DNA of 64,000 bases from Bacteroidales bacterium (lineage in GTDB: Bacteria > Bacteroidota > Bacteroidia > Bacteroidales > UBA932), in NCBI GenBank assembly GCA_017550655.1, contig JAFZOK010000013.1, positions 62,001-126,000 of the forward strand. Reading direction: 5' to 3'. Each line of letters opens with the position of its first letter. Position 1 is the stretch's first letter. The notes beneath the pieces were generated by a model that was not told the DNA's origin, made no database searches, and worked only from the letters and a program-made list of their open reading frames with translations. Shown here one piece after another: positions 44,501 through 51,669 of this stretch. The position numbers were made by a program, and so were the translations under genes.

Positions 44501-45634
44501 ATGTTTTTTGAACTGGAACACAATAATCCCGACAGCTACGCAAGGGCAGGAGTTCTCCACACAGACCACGGAGACATTCCTACCCCTATCTTCATGCCTG
44601 TAGGCACTGTTGGAAGCGTAAAGGGAGTTTATCATAGAGACCTCAAGGAAGACATTAAAGCAAAGATTATCCTGGGCAACACTTATCATCTTCTGCTCAG
44701 GCCGGGAACTGACCTGATAAACAAGGCCGGAGGGCTTCACAAGTTTGTCAGCTGGGACAGGCCTATCCTCACAGACAGCGGCGGATTCCAGGTTTTCTCC
44801 CTGGCGGCAAGAAGGAAAATCACGGAAGAGGGATGCACATTCCAGTCTCACATAGACGGAAGCCGCCATATCTTCACTCCGGAAAACAACGTGGATATCC
44901 AGAGGCTGATCGGTGCGGACATCATTATGGCGCTGGACGAGTGCACTCCAGGAACGGCTGATTTCCAGTATGCCAAGAAGTCTATGGAAAGGACTCACCG
45001 TTGGCTTGAAAGGTGCATCAAACGCTTCAAGGAAACCGAACCACTGTACGGATACAAGCAGTTCTTCTTCCCTATTGTCCAGGGATGCGTTTATCCGGAA
45101 CTGAGAAGGGAGGCTGCAAGAATCATCGCCGATGCGGATATGGACGGCTGCGCCATCGGAGGCCTCAGCGTGGGAGAGCCTACTGAGAAAATGTACGAGA
45201 TGCTGGATGTGCTTAAGGGTGAGCTTCCGACGGACAAGCCAAGATACCTTATGGGAGTGGGAACTCCGGCCAACATACTGGAGGGTATAGACCGAGGTGT
45301 GGATATGTTCGACTGCGTTATGCCAACCCGCAACGGACGCAACGGAATGCTCTTTACCTGGGAAGGCACCATCAATATTAAAAACAAGAAATGGGCTGAA
45401 GATTTCTCGCCGATCGACCCTCAAGGCACGTCATTTGTGGATAAAGCCTACAGCAAGGCTTACCTGAGGCACATGTTCGTTGCAGGAGAGATGCTGGGAG
45501 CGCAGATAGCAAGCAGCCACAACCTGGCTTTCTATCTGGATCTGGTAACAAAGGCAAGGGAGCATATCATAGCGGGAGACTTCAGAAAATGGAAAGAAGA
45601 GACAGTCGGGAAACTGTCGCGGAGAATTAGCTAA
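44501..45634 (+). CDS. tgt: tRNA-guanine transglycosylase (Zn ligands replaced)
   Basis: A 377-residue protein from ATG 44501. The barrel and active site are complete: DSGGFQVFSL, ALDECTP, and MPTRNGRNG with its catalytic Asp region. It exchanges G34 for preQ1 in tRNAs for Asp, Asn, His and Tyr, a step in queuosine synthesis; queG lies 3.9 kb away. The CxCxxC part of the usual zinc site is replaced by SPIDPQGTSFVDKAYSKAY, so the ligands are missing, a form I recall as common in Bacteroidota. Downstream LptG-type permease starts at the next base. Confidence 0.94.
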   Translation: MFFELEHNNPDSYARAGVLHTDHGDIPTPIFMPVGTVGSVKGVYHRDLKEDIKAKIILGNTYHLLLRPGTDLINKAGGLHKFVSWDRPILTDSGGFQVFSLAARRKITEEGCTFQSHIDGSRHIFTPENNVDIQRLIGADIIMALDECTPGTADFQYAKKSMERTHRWLERCIKRFKETEPLYGYKQFFFPIVQGCVYPELRREAARIIADADMDGCAIGGLSVGEPTEKMYEMLDVLKGELPTDKPRYLMGVGTPANILEGIDRGVDMFDCVMPTRNGRNGMLFTWEGTINIKNKKWAEDFSPIDPQGTSFVDKAYSKAYLRHMFVAGEMLGAQIASSHNLAFYLDLVTKAREHIIAGDFRKWKEETVGKLSRRIS

Positions 45635-46765
45635 ATGAAACTGAGCAAAGAGGGATTCAAGAACTGGGTGCGCGACTTCAAGCCGCAGATTACCACCATA
45701 GACCGGTACATCATCAAGAAGTTTATCGGAACCTATGTTGTGGCGCTGCTGCTTATTATCGGCATCGTGATAATCTTCGACCTCAGCGAAAAGGTTGACA
45801 AGTTCGTAACCAACCAGGCTCCTCTGAAACTTATCATCTTCCAGTACTACGCCAACTTCATCCCTTACTTTGTGAATATGTTCAGCCCGATGTTCGTCTT
45901 CATCACGGTGATTTTCTTCACATCCAAGATGGCGGCAAACACGGAAATCATTGCGATCCTGGCGGGAGGAATTTCCTTCAAGAGACTGATGTGGCCGTAC
46001 TTTGTTTCCGCAGCGGCCATTGTGGTTTTCTCCCTGATACTCAACCTCTATGTTATTCCTCCTTGTAACAAGGGAAGGCTGGCTTTCGAGCAGAAATACG
46101 TTAAGAAGAAATACGAGAATTTTGCCCGCAACGTGCATTACCAGATCAGCCCTGGCAACTTCCTCTACGTTCAGAGTTTTGCCCCGAGCAACAACACCGC
46201 CTACGGATTCTCCCTGGAAAGCATTGAGGGTCACGACATCGTTTCCAAACTCAGCGCCACCGAGGCCAGGTGGGATTCCACTGCCCAGGGATGGAAACTC
46301 AAGGATTATGTCCTCCGCACTTTTGAAGACGGAATAGAGAACGTAAAGACAGGTAACAGCCTGGATACCGTTCTGGCCATTACTGTAGAGGATTTCTACC
46401 GGAGGCGCAACACCGTGCAGACACTTCCGGACGGGCAGCTCAGAAGACTTATCCGGGACCAGAAAGTCCGTGGAGACAAGGATGTTATGTTTTCTCTGAT
46501 TGAGCAGAACGAAAGATGGGCAATGCCGTTTGCTGCGTTCATTCTTACACTGATCGGAGTATCACTTTCTTCAGTCAAGCGAAGGGGAGGAATCGGCCTT
46601 AATCTGGGAATCGGCATAGCGCTAAGCTTCTCCTACATCCTGTTCCTGAGGTTTGCTCAAATGTTCGTCTACAGCGGAAGCCTTCCGCCGTTCATAGCCC
46701 TTTGGCTGCCAAACGTCCTCTATCTTGGAATCGCAATCTACCTCTACCGCATCGCCCCAAAATAA
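45635..46765 (+). CDS. LptF/LptG family permease (YjgP/YjgQ), second
   Basis: A 376-residue protein with the family's layout, three helices, a periplasmic domain (about 130-265), and three helices. It begins with TIDRYIIKKFIGTYVVALLLI, typical of LptF/G. With the other permease at 37457-39034 it would make the heteromeric LPS extraction channel. Cotranscribed with tgt (adjacent stop and start). Confidence 0.92.
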   Translation: MKLSKEGFKNWVRDFKPQITTIDRYIIKKFIGTYVVALLLIIGIVIIFDLSEKVDKFVTNQAPLKLIIFQYYANFIPYFVNMFSPMFVFITVIFFTSKMAANTEIIAILAGGISFKRLMWPYFVSAAAIVVFSLILNLYVIPPCNKGRLAFEQKYVKKKYENFARNVHYQISPGNFLYVQSFAPSNNTAYGFSLESIEGHDIVSKLSATEARWDSTAQGWKLKDYVLRTFEDGIENVKTGNSLDTVLAITVEDFYRRRNTVQTLPDGQLRRLIRDQKVRGDKDVMFSLIEQNERWAMPFAAFILTLIGVSLSSVKRRGGIGLNLGIGIALSFSYILFLRFAQMFVYSGSLPPFIALWLPNVLYLGIAIYLYRIAPK

Positions 46766-46865
46766 AATATCTCTGAAAAAACTGAAGGATATCGCATTCT
46801 GCGATGACCTAGAAAATCTCTTCTGATTCTGAAATCAATAGCAAGACAATTGAAACAGGTAACAG

Positions 46866-46893
46866 AAAAAAAGGGAGAGCCGAAGCTCTCCCT
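46866..46893 (-). terminator. Rho-independent terminator of the small basic protein gene
   Basis: Minus strand: AGGGAGAGC-TTCG-GCTCTCCCT followed by seven T. The 9-bp GC-rich stem and TTCG loop make it very stable. It lies 48 bp after the stop at 46941. Confidence 0.92.
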
Positions 46894-46940
46894 AAGCCGC
46901 AGGTCGTTTAGAATCCCTGTTAAAAGTCTGCCGCTTTATC

Positions 46941-47090
46941 CTATCGCCCCACAGCGAAACGATAATAAGGGCGGACTTTTTCTACCTTACCATTGCGAAA
47001 ACGTGTATACGCCCTCACTTTGATAAGTTTAGGAGCCTTGAACTTTAAGCACAGGCTCACTCTCAAGCGAAATGCCTTCTCTTTTTTCAT
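46941..47090 (-). CDS. Small basic protein, 49 residues, too short for usual ORF cut-offs
   Basis: ATG at 47090 to TAG at 46941. The sequence is rich in Arg, Lys and aromatic residues: MKKEKAFRLRVSLCLKFK at the start and VRAYTRFRNGKVEKVRPYY near the end; net charge is strongly positive. The motif +-x-Y-T-R-x-R-N-G-K-V-x-K-V-x-x-Y resembles small basic proteins found in many bacteria and phages, of unknown function, which may bind RNA. It has its own promoter, a structured leader and a strong terminator, which together make it a convincing gene. Confidence 0.72.
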   Translation of the reverse strand: MKKEKAFRLRVSLCLKFKAPKLIKVRAYTRFRNGKVEKVRPYYRFAVGR

Positions 47091-47241
47091 GTTTGATGTT
47101 ATTATACCCGAAGAAGGATTTCGGGAGATGCAGCAAGTACTCCTACGGCTCTATTTCAAAAAAAAGGTATTCCAGTGTGGGCTGAAATACCTTTATTTTC
47201 GGGTTTAGACCACGAACGTGGTCTATAACATCAAACTTGCT
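47091..47241 (-). ncRNA. Structured leader RNA of the small basic protein (candidate riboregulator)
   Basis: The first nucleotides of the predicted transcript (GTTTGATGTTAT, 47225-47236) can pair with the 12 nt directly before the start codon (ATAACATCAAAC, 47091-47102) in a perfect 12-bp helix. Inside this helix lie a palindromic hairpin (TAGACCACG/CGTGGTCTA, 47206-47225), a terminator-like hairpin (47158-47194) and a CCCGAA/TTCGGG hairpin. I do not recognise a known RNA family. Confidence 0.6.
47158..47194 (-). terminator. Attenuator-like intrinsic terminator within the leader
   Basis: Minus strand: AAAGGTATTTC ... GGAATACCTTT then a run of T (8 in total). It lies 55-90 nt after the predicted transcription start and about 70 nt before the start codon. 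Confidence 0.72.
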
Positions 47242-47245
47242 GATA

Positions 47246-47275
47246 CAAAAGTAACTATTATTTACTTATCTGCAA
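47246..47275 (-). promoter_or_regulatory. Promoter of the small basic protein / leader RNA
   Basis: On the minus strand TTG (47275-47273) and TACTTTTG (47253-47246) are separated by exactly 19 nt, a perfect match to the Bacteroidota consensus. Start near 47239. Confidence 0.8.
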
Positions 47276-47312
47276 TAGTTCCTCGTAAAAAAGTTTTGTT
47301 AACGGGCTGGTT

Positions 47313-48275
47313 TTAATACTCCCCTCTTTCTACTTTGGCCTTGCAGACCCTTAGCATGTCGTCTATCATTTCCTGCAGGCCCCATTTCGGGTTCCAGCCC
47401 CATTCCTCGCGTGCGCAGCTGTCGTCCATTACGTCCGGCCAGCTGGCGGCGATTGCGGCTTTTACAGGATCTATCTGATAGTCCCAGGTAAATGAAGGAA
47501 TCCTCTTCTTTATCTCGGCGAAGAGTTCTTCCGGACAGAAGCTCATCGAAGCGATGTTGAAGCTGTTGCGGTGAACGAGCTTGCTTGGGTCGGCTTCCAT
47601 AAGCTGGGTTGTAGCCTCAAGAGCATCAGGCATATAGAGCATATCCATATAGGCGTCCTTTGGAACGGTGCAGGTGTAGCGTCCGTTCTTTGCAACCTCG
47701 TAGAAAACTTCCACTGCATAGTCTGTGGTTCCGCCTCCAGGAAGGCATCCGTTGGAGATGATTCCAGGGAAACGCACGCTGCGGGTATCCACGCCGAATC
47801 TCTTGAAGTAATAATCGCTGAGAAGTTCTCCGGAAACCTTGCAGACTCCGTAAATCGTGTCAGGGCGCATTATTGTGTCCTGAGGGGTTTTATAGTGAGG
47901 CGTGCTGTTTCCGAAAGCGCCTATGGATGAAGGGGTAAAGAGGGCGCATTTGAACTCTCTTGCAAGATTCAGGGAGTTGAGAAGGGCTCCCATGTTTATC
48001 TTCCAGGCAAGGTCCGGATTCATTTCTCCCTTGGCGGAAAGAAGAGCCACAAGATTATAGATTCCGTCTATTCCGTATTTCTTGATAGCCTCTCCGTAAC
48101 CCTGGAAATCAAGAGCGTCCAGCTGTATCGCCTCGCAGGTCTCGCTAAGCCTCTTGACTACCTCAGGCCTTACCTCTCCGGCAATAACATTCTCTGCTCC
48201 GTATGTTTTCTGCAGGTGTGGGACCAGTTCCGTTCCTATCTGACCGCCTGCTCCAACTACCAGTATCTTTTTCAT
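47313..48275 (-). CDS. L-threonine 3-dehydrogenase, SDR (NAD-epimerase-like) type
   Basis: A 320-residue protein. Rossmann motif GAGGQIG (residues 8-14), the Tyr-x-x-x-Lys active site in YGVCKVSGE, the substrate motif PGGGTTDYAVE, and the final YMPDALEAT all match the UDP-glucose-epimerase-like threonine dehydrogenases. They convert threonine to 2-amino-3-ketobutyrate with NAD+. The CoA ligase kbl, its usual partner, is not in the window. A -7 box TAATTTTG is visible at 48329-48336 on the minus strand. Confidence 0.88.
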   Translation of the reverse strand: MKKILVVGAGGQIGTELVPHLQKTYGAENVIAGEVRPEVVKRLSETCEAIQLDALDFQGYGEAIKKYGIDGIYNLVALLSAKGEMNPDLAWKINMGALLNSLNLAREFKCALFTPSSIGAFGNSTPHYKTPQDTIMRPDTIYGVCKVSGELLSDYYFKRFGVDTRSVRFPGIISNGCLPGGGTTDYAVEVFYEVAKNGRYTCTVPKDAYMDMLYMPDALEATTQLMEADPSKLVHRNSFNIASMSFCPEELFAEIKKRIPSFTWDYQIDPVKAAIAASWPDVMDDSCAREEWGWNPKWGLQEMIDDMLRVCKAKVERGEY

Positions 48276-48374
48276 ATATCTTTTGCGTTTTCTCTATAAA
48301 CCTTAAAGCAATTTTCAAAATTGCAGAACAAAATTAATAAAAATCTTTGTCCGTTTTAGTAAATTTGTTGTGCT

Positions 48375-49334
48375 TTGAAAGATACCGGAAAAAACATAAG
48401 CCAGGAAGAGTTGTGGGCAGGCATTCAAAAGATGTCTGAAGATCTTGGATTTGCGGACTGCGGATGCGCAAGGATTGCTCCTCTTTCCGGCTCGAGGGAA
48501 GAAGGACGCTATCTGGAAGCCGGCCAGATGGGCCACTTTGGCAAGATGGAGTACCTCAAGCGCAATGTGGACAAGCGGATGGACCCTACCCTTCTGCTGG
48601 AAGGGGCTAAAAGCGTGATAGTGTTTCTGGCTCCTTTCGGAGGAGAAAGCCTTGTTACTGACGACGGGCTCAAGATATCAACTTATGCCGTTGGAGAAGA
48701 CTATCACAAGGTCATCAAAGATAAACTCTACCACATCGTCTCCTTTATTGAGGAAATGTGCGGCCAGAAGAAAATCTGCAGGGTGTTCACCGATTCCGCC
48801 CCCGTGATGGAACGTTCCTGGGCCGTAAGGGCCGGACTGGGATTCATAGGCAAGAATAACTTCCTCATTAGCCCCAAGGCGGGCATCAAAAACTTTCTGG
48901 GAGTAATAATCACTGCCGCAGAACTTCCGTATTCTGACAAAACGGCAGAAAATGCCTGCGGACAATGTACCCGCTGCCTGGATGCCTGCACCCGCAAAGC
49001 CCTCTACGCCCCGTTCCGGATAGACGCATCCAAATGCTTGTCTTACAAAACCATAGAAGAACCATTGGAAGACTCCGGGGAGGCGGACAAAGGGCGGACA
49101 GAGGACATTGCCCCAAAATGGATCTTCGGATGCGACGACTGCGCTGACGCCTGCCCGTGGAACCGCTTCAACAAACCAGGATGGAGCGAGTTTTCCTCCA
49201 ACAGGGAGTTTCTCCAGACATGCAACAGGGATTTTTGGAACAGGATTGGCGAGGAGGAATTCCAAAGGCTTTTCAAGGACACTCCTCTTCTCAGGGCTGG
49301 CCTTGCCAAAATCAGAAAAAACATATCGCGATGA
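48375..49334 (+). CDS. queG: Epoxyqueuosine reductase
   Basis: A 319-residue protein from a TTG at 48375; an ATG at 48432 is the alternative. The ferredoxin-like Fe-S motifs CGQCTRCLDAC and CDDCADACPWN are complete, and the cobalamin-binding N-terminal half (GMSVIVF-like GAKSVIVFLAPFG; SAPVMERSWAVRAGLG; IGKNN) is normal. It reduces epoxyqueuosine to queuosine in tRNA, the last step after tgt. A TAAATTTG box ends 7 nt before the TTG, consistent with a leaderless mRNA. Confidence 0.93.
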   Translation: MKDTGKNISQEELWAGIQKMSEDLGFADCGCARIAPLSGSREEGRYLEAGQMGHFGKMEYLKRNVDKRMDPTLLLEGAKSVIVFLAPFGGESLVTDDGLKISTYAVGEDYHKVIKDKLYHIVSFIEEMCGQKKICRVFTDSAPVMERSWAVRAGLGFIGKNNFLISPKAGIKNFLGVIITAAELPYSDKTAENACGQCTRCLDACTRKALYAPFRIDASKCLSYKTIEEPLEDSGEADKGRTEDIAPKWIFGCDDCADACPWNRFNKPGWSEFSSNREFLQTCNRDFWNRIGEEEFQRLFKDTPLLRAGLAKIRKNISR

Positions 49335-50218
49335 AAATATTTACAACAGTAGACATCCAAAAGCCTGAAAAACAGCTTGACTTTTCCGGCAAGATCCTTT
49401 GCCTGGGAAGCTGCTTTGCGGACAGTATGGGGGAAATGCTGGTCCAGACGGGCTTTGACTGCCTGGTGAATCCGTTCGGAACTCTTTACAACGTCTGCTC
49501 CGTTTTCAACTCCCTGATGAGGCTGGGAGCGGTTTCCGGACTTCTGAGAAGCACGGACAATCCGCTCTTTACAAAGGAAGATGTAATCCGGCGCCCTGAC
49601 GGAAAGTTTGTGACCTGGAGCCACCATTCCAGATGCTCCGTAAGGCAGGAAGAGGGAACGGCGGAAGATTTCCTCCAGAAAGCCAACCAAGACCTGAAGA
49701 ACGCAGCGGAGTTTTTCCTGAAAGCAGATACGGTTATCATTACCCTGGGAACTTCATTCGTATTCAAGCTCAAGGGAACTGACTTTGTGGTTTCCAACTG
49801 CCACAAATTCCCGGCAAAGGACTTTGAAAGGCTTTTCGTTCCGGCAGAAGAGCAGACAGATATCCTAAGGCAGATTGCGCAGATGTTCCCTTCCAAGCGT
49901 TTCATCCTTACCGTCAGCCCTATCCGCCACCTTGCGGACGGAGCCCACGGCAACGCCCTAAGCAAAGCCTCCATCCTCCTTGCCATTGAGAGAGCCATCG
50001 CCCAGGAGAAGAATCTGGAATATTTCCCGTCCTACGAGATTATGCTGGACGAGCTCCGAGATTACCGCTGGTATGCTGAGGATTTAACACATCCTTCCGA
50101 GGCCGCGGTCAAGTACATATTTGAAAGGTTTACTGACACCTTCATCGCCGAGTCCTTCAAAGAAAAAATGCAGCAAAACCTCAAGGCCTTCAAAGCCTCG
50201 CAACACGAAAAAAGATAG
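49331..50218 (+). CDS. GSCFA domain protein
   Basis: A 295-residue protein from ATG 49331, overlapping the queG stop (ATGA). The defining motif CLGSCFADSMGEML lies near the N-terminus, followed by NPFGTLYN. GSCFA proteins resemble SGNH-type esterases and are often found in Bacteroidota; targets are not known. It is translationally coupled to queG. No signal peptide, so it is cytoplasmic. Start ATG follows TATCGCG. Confidence 0.88.
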   Translation: MKIFTTVDIQKPEKQLDFSGKILCLGSCFADSMGEMLVQTGFDCLVNPFGTLYNVCSVFNSLMRLGAVSGLLRSTDNPLFTKEDVIRRPDGKFVTWSHHSRCSVRQEEGTAEDFLQKANQDLKNAAEFFLKADTVIITLGTSFVFKLKGTDFVVSNCHKFPAKDFERLFVPAEEQTDILRQIAQMFPSKRFILTVSPIRHLADGAHGNALSKASILLAIERAIAQEKNLEYFPSYEIMLDELRDYRWYAEDLTHPSEAAVKYIFERFTDTFIAESFKEKMQQNLKAFKASQHEKR

Positions 50219-50235
50219 AACAAAAACATACAATC

Positions 50236-51090
50236 ATGAAAAGATTCACATTATCACTCGTTCTGATTCTTGCCTCTGCGATGTACCTGAATGCAGGCAA
50301 GATAGTTACGGACAGCATCTGTTCCAAGACGCTGAATTTCACCCACAAGTACAATGTGTACCTGCCGGACGGATATGACAAGAGTGACCGGAAGTATCCT
50401 GTTGTTTATCTTCTGCACGGAATGTACGGCGGATATTCGGACTGGGTAAAGATGGGTAACATGAAACTCGTTGCTGACGAGTTGATATCTTCCGGCGAGG
50501 CATGCCCTATGGTTATCGTTATGCCTAATGCCGGAGACTGGGATATCTACAAAGTCCAGAACGGATATTTCAATGTTGAAGGATGGGCTTACGAGGATTT
50601 CTTCTTCAACGAATTTATGCCTGAAGTGGAAGCCAAATACCGCATACTCGGCGATAAGGGACACCGTTCAATCATGGGTCTTTCCATGGGAGGAGGCGGA
50701 TGCGTTGTCTATTGCCAGAAGCATCCGGACATGTTCTCCTCATGCTATGCGATGAGTGCCTGGCTGGACACCAAGAATCTCAACGAAGAAAAGGCAAGGC
50801 AAAGGGATATGCTCTATATGCTCAACCAGAGCGTTAGGGAGAATTCCGCCATTGCCTTTGTGGAAAAAGCAGATGAAAAGACTGTAGAAAAACTCCGTAG
50901 CATCAAATGGTTCATAGACTGTGGAGACGAGGACCATCTCCTGGACCAGAACGTGCTCTTCTATCAAAAAATGCGGGAGAAAAAGATCAAGGCGGAATTC
51001 AGAGTCCGCAACAGCGGCCACAACTGGGAATACTGGCACACCGCCCTGAAGCTTGCCCTGCCGTTTGCCTCCCGCAGCTTTGCCAAATAA
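50236..51090 (+). CDS. Secreted alpha/beta-hydrolase esterase
   Basis: A 284-residue protein with a signal peptide (MKRFTLSLVLILASAMYLNA). The serine elbow GLSMGGGG near residue 150, an oxyanion segment LLHGMYGGYSDW, an Asp in CGDEDHLLDQN and a His in SGHNWEYW complete the triad. It belongs to the esterase-D/tributyrin esterase-like group (PF00756), which act on small acyl or feruloyl esters. The gene follows GSCFA by 17 bp. Confidence 0.9.
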   Translation: MKRFTLSLVLILASAMYLNAGKIVTDSICSKTLNFTHKYNVYLPDGYDKSDRKYPVVYLLHGMYGGYSDWVKMGNMKLVADELISSGEACPMVIVMPNAGDWDIYKVQNGYFNVEGWAYEDFFFNEFMPEVEAKYRILGDKGHRSIMGLSMGGGGCVVYCQKHPDMFSSCYAMSAWLDTKNLNEEKARQRDMLYMLNQSVRENSAIAFVEKADEKTVEKLRSIKWFIDCGDEDHLLDQNVLFYQKMREKKIKAEFRVRNSGHNWEYWHTALKLALPFASRSFAK

Positions 51091-51114
51091 ATAATCTTTC
51101 CGTTTTTTTCGTTT

Positions 51115-51182
51115 TGCATAGTCTGTCCTGCAAAAAATCCGGGACTTTTCAGTCTATTACTGTAGGACAACAAAGCTATGCA
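51115..51182. repeat. Interrupted inverted repeat upstream of the BrxL-like cassette
   Basis: Outer arms TGCATAG (51115-51121) and CTATGCA (51176-51182), inner arms TGTCCT (51124-51129) and AGGACA (51164-51169). The loop holds the 26-bp shared element. It ends 2 bp before the ATG at 51185, so it could be an operator or an RNA structure at the start codon. Confidence 0.6.
51129..51154 (+). promoter_or_regulatory. Shared 26-bp upstream element, site 1
   Basis: TGCAAAAAATC at the left and CAGTC at the right with start-to-start spacing of 21 bp. The same element lies at 53144-53169 and 59587-59612. Gene start is 30 nt downstream. Confidence 0.6.
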
Positions 51183-51184
51183 AT

Positions 51185-51658
51185 ATGAAACAGGAAACGC
51201 TCAAGAGAATAATAAAGCGCATCTGGCGCTCCATTGTCTGGATAGATGCCTGTTTGCTCAGGCAATCTTATTCCAGATGCAGATATGAAAAAAACTTTGC
51301 ATCCAAAGACAGAAATATGGAAATACGCGGCAAGCTGTTTTCTCCATATTTTGAAAGCCTTTGTGCCAGTTTCAAGATAGAAATACCCACTTATAAGAAC
51401 CAGTGGACTGCCTGCTGGTTTTGCCGCTGGTATATGTCCATAAGACTTCCGTGGACAAGCCGCTTCCGCATACTGGACGGCAATCTCCTCAAGTATTCCA
51501 AAGACCTGAAAGCGCGGGCTAATCTGGCCCTGGCGCGGGAACATATTAACAGAGAGGTAGAAGCATCAAAATACCTCGCGGCAATAGTTAAAGGCCAGAA
51601 AGACACAGCCCATATCAATACAGATGTTAAAGGAGCATCTATAGATTATTCATTTTAA
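51185..51658 (+). CDS. Small helical protein upstream of the BrxL-like gene, unknown function
   Basis: A 157-residue basic protein with several Trp and Cys residues (WTACWFCRW) and a helical C-terminal half. No signal peptide and no domain recognised. It ends 11 bp before the BrxL-like gene, and the two share the upstream element at 51129. Paired occurrence of a small protein with a BrxL-like ATPase suggests a two-gene module. Codon use is less biased than in core genes. Confidence 0.65.
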   Translation: MKQETLKRIIKRIWRSIVWIDACLLRQSYSRCRYEKNFASKDRNMEIRGKLFSPYFESLCASFKIEIPTYKNQWTACWFCRWYMSIRLPWTSRFRILDGNLLKYSKDLKARANLALAREHINREVEASKYLAAIVKGQKDTAHINTDVKGASIDYSF

Positions 51659-51669
51659 AGACATATCAA

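Noticed and set aside
43138..44523. Upstream ATG at 44523 for the secreted paralogue
   Set aside because: It would overlap tgt and lacks a signal peptide at its start; the ATG at 44463 is followed by one.
46993..47208. 71-residue plus-strand frame
   Set aside because: It overlaps the small basic protein gene and its leader on the other strand, which have promoter and terminator support.
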